Below are positions 25,664-25,740 of a stretch of DNA of 25,740 nucleotides, one piece after another. Below the pieces are notes generated by a model. That model made no database searches, was not told the origin of the DNA, and worked only from the letters and a program-made list of their open reading frames with translations. The stretch is taken from contig JAVKMO010000018.1 in assembly GCA_031539345.1 (NCBI GenBank), positions 1-25,740 of the forward strand. The letters are read 5' to 3'. Each line of letters starts with the position of its first letter. Within the stretch, counting starts at the first letter, position 1. The position numbers were made by a program, and so were the translations under genes. This DNA comes from JAVKMO01 sp031539345 (GTDB lineage Bacteria; Bacteroidota; Bacteroidia; Chitinophagales; Chitinophagaceae).

Positions 25664-25740
25664 ATGAAAAAAGCGATGACCTTTTCAGATGTTTTATTGT
25701 TTAGTAACCCGAATAGAAAGCGGAGTAAAACGTACTACAA
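25664..25740 (+). CDS. Start of an unidentified gene (3' end outside window)
   Basis: An ATG at 25664 opens a frame of 25 codons without a stop to the right edge, beginning MKKAMTFSDVLLFSNPNRKR. The call rests on the open frame, the TAnnTTTG box just upstream and the preceding non-coding spacer. The visible part is not a signal peptide and is too short to assign a family. Confidence 0.4.
   Translation, partial: MKKAMTFSDVLLFSNPNRKRSKTYY

Overview
The window looks like chromosome of an AT-rich member of the Bacteroidota, probably near Chitinophagales/Sphingobacteriia. The basis is gene content: SprA (the giant outer-membrane translocon of the type IX secretion system), a DUF5686 protein with a carboxypeptidase-like regulatory domain, a TPR gene abutting secG, an Ig-like surface lipoprotein, weak Shine-Dalgarno signals, and two candidate promoter boxes matching the Bacteroidota -7 element TAnnTTTG. 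No mobile-element gene, CRISPR array, tRNA or rRNA is visible.

Layout. Positions 1-1173 (+) hold the 3' part of a low-complexity TPR protein carrying a near-perfect 102-bp tandem repeat, then secG. A hairpin terminator follows. Positions 1306-6116 (+) hold two DNA-metabolism genes: a UvrD-type helicase fused to a RecB/AddB-type nuclease that may carry an Fe-S cluster, and a PolX-family protein whose polymerase active site appears lost while its PHP phosphoesterase site is intact. PolX overlaps the end of sprA (6106-13635, -) by 11 bp, tail to tail.

On the minus strand, transcribed from about 22.4 kb down to 6.1 kb, lies a compact series: hemD-like, a conserved secreted protein, an Ig-like lipoprotein, a Bcp-type peroxiredoxin, DUF5686, a PL8 chondroitin/hyaluronate-type lyase, and sprA. 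Gaps in the first six are 33 bp or less, so they are probably one operon. sprA follows a 111-bp gap with its own candidate promoter. Most products of the series are exported or outer-membrane proteins, but they do not form one obvious pathway.

A short divergent region separates hemD from a dipeptidyl-peptidase-IV-like S9 peptidase (22497-24692, +). The last kilobase is accessory in character. It has a GC-richer non-coding patch, two tandemly duplicated genes for small coiled-coil plus C-terminal-membrane-helix proteins, a 16-base near-repeat (TTTTATCGCCACGYCA) flanking the gene pair, strong hairpins, and the start of another gene at the right edge. This flanked duplicated pair is the best candidate for something undescribed. 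The helicase-nuclease next to a polymerase-dead PolX is the second.
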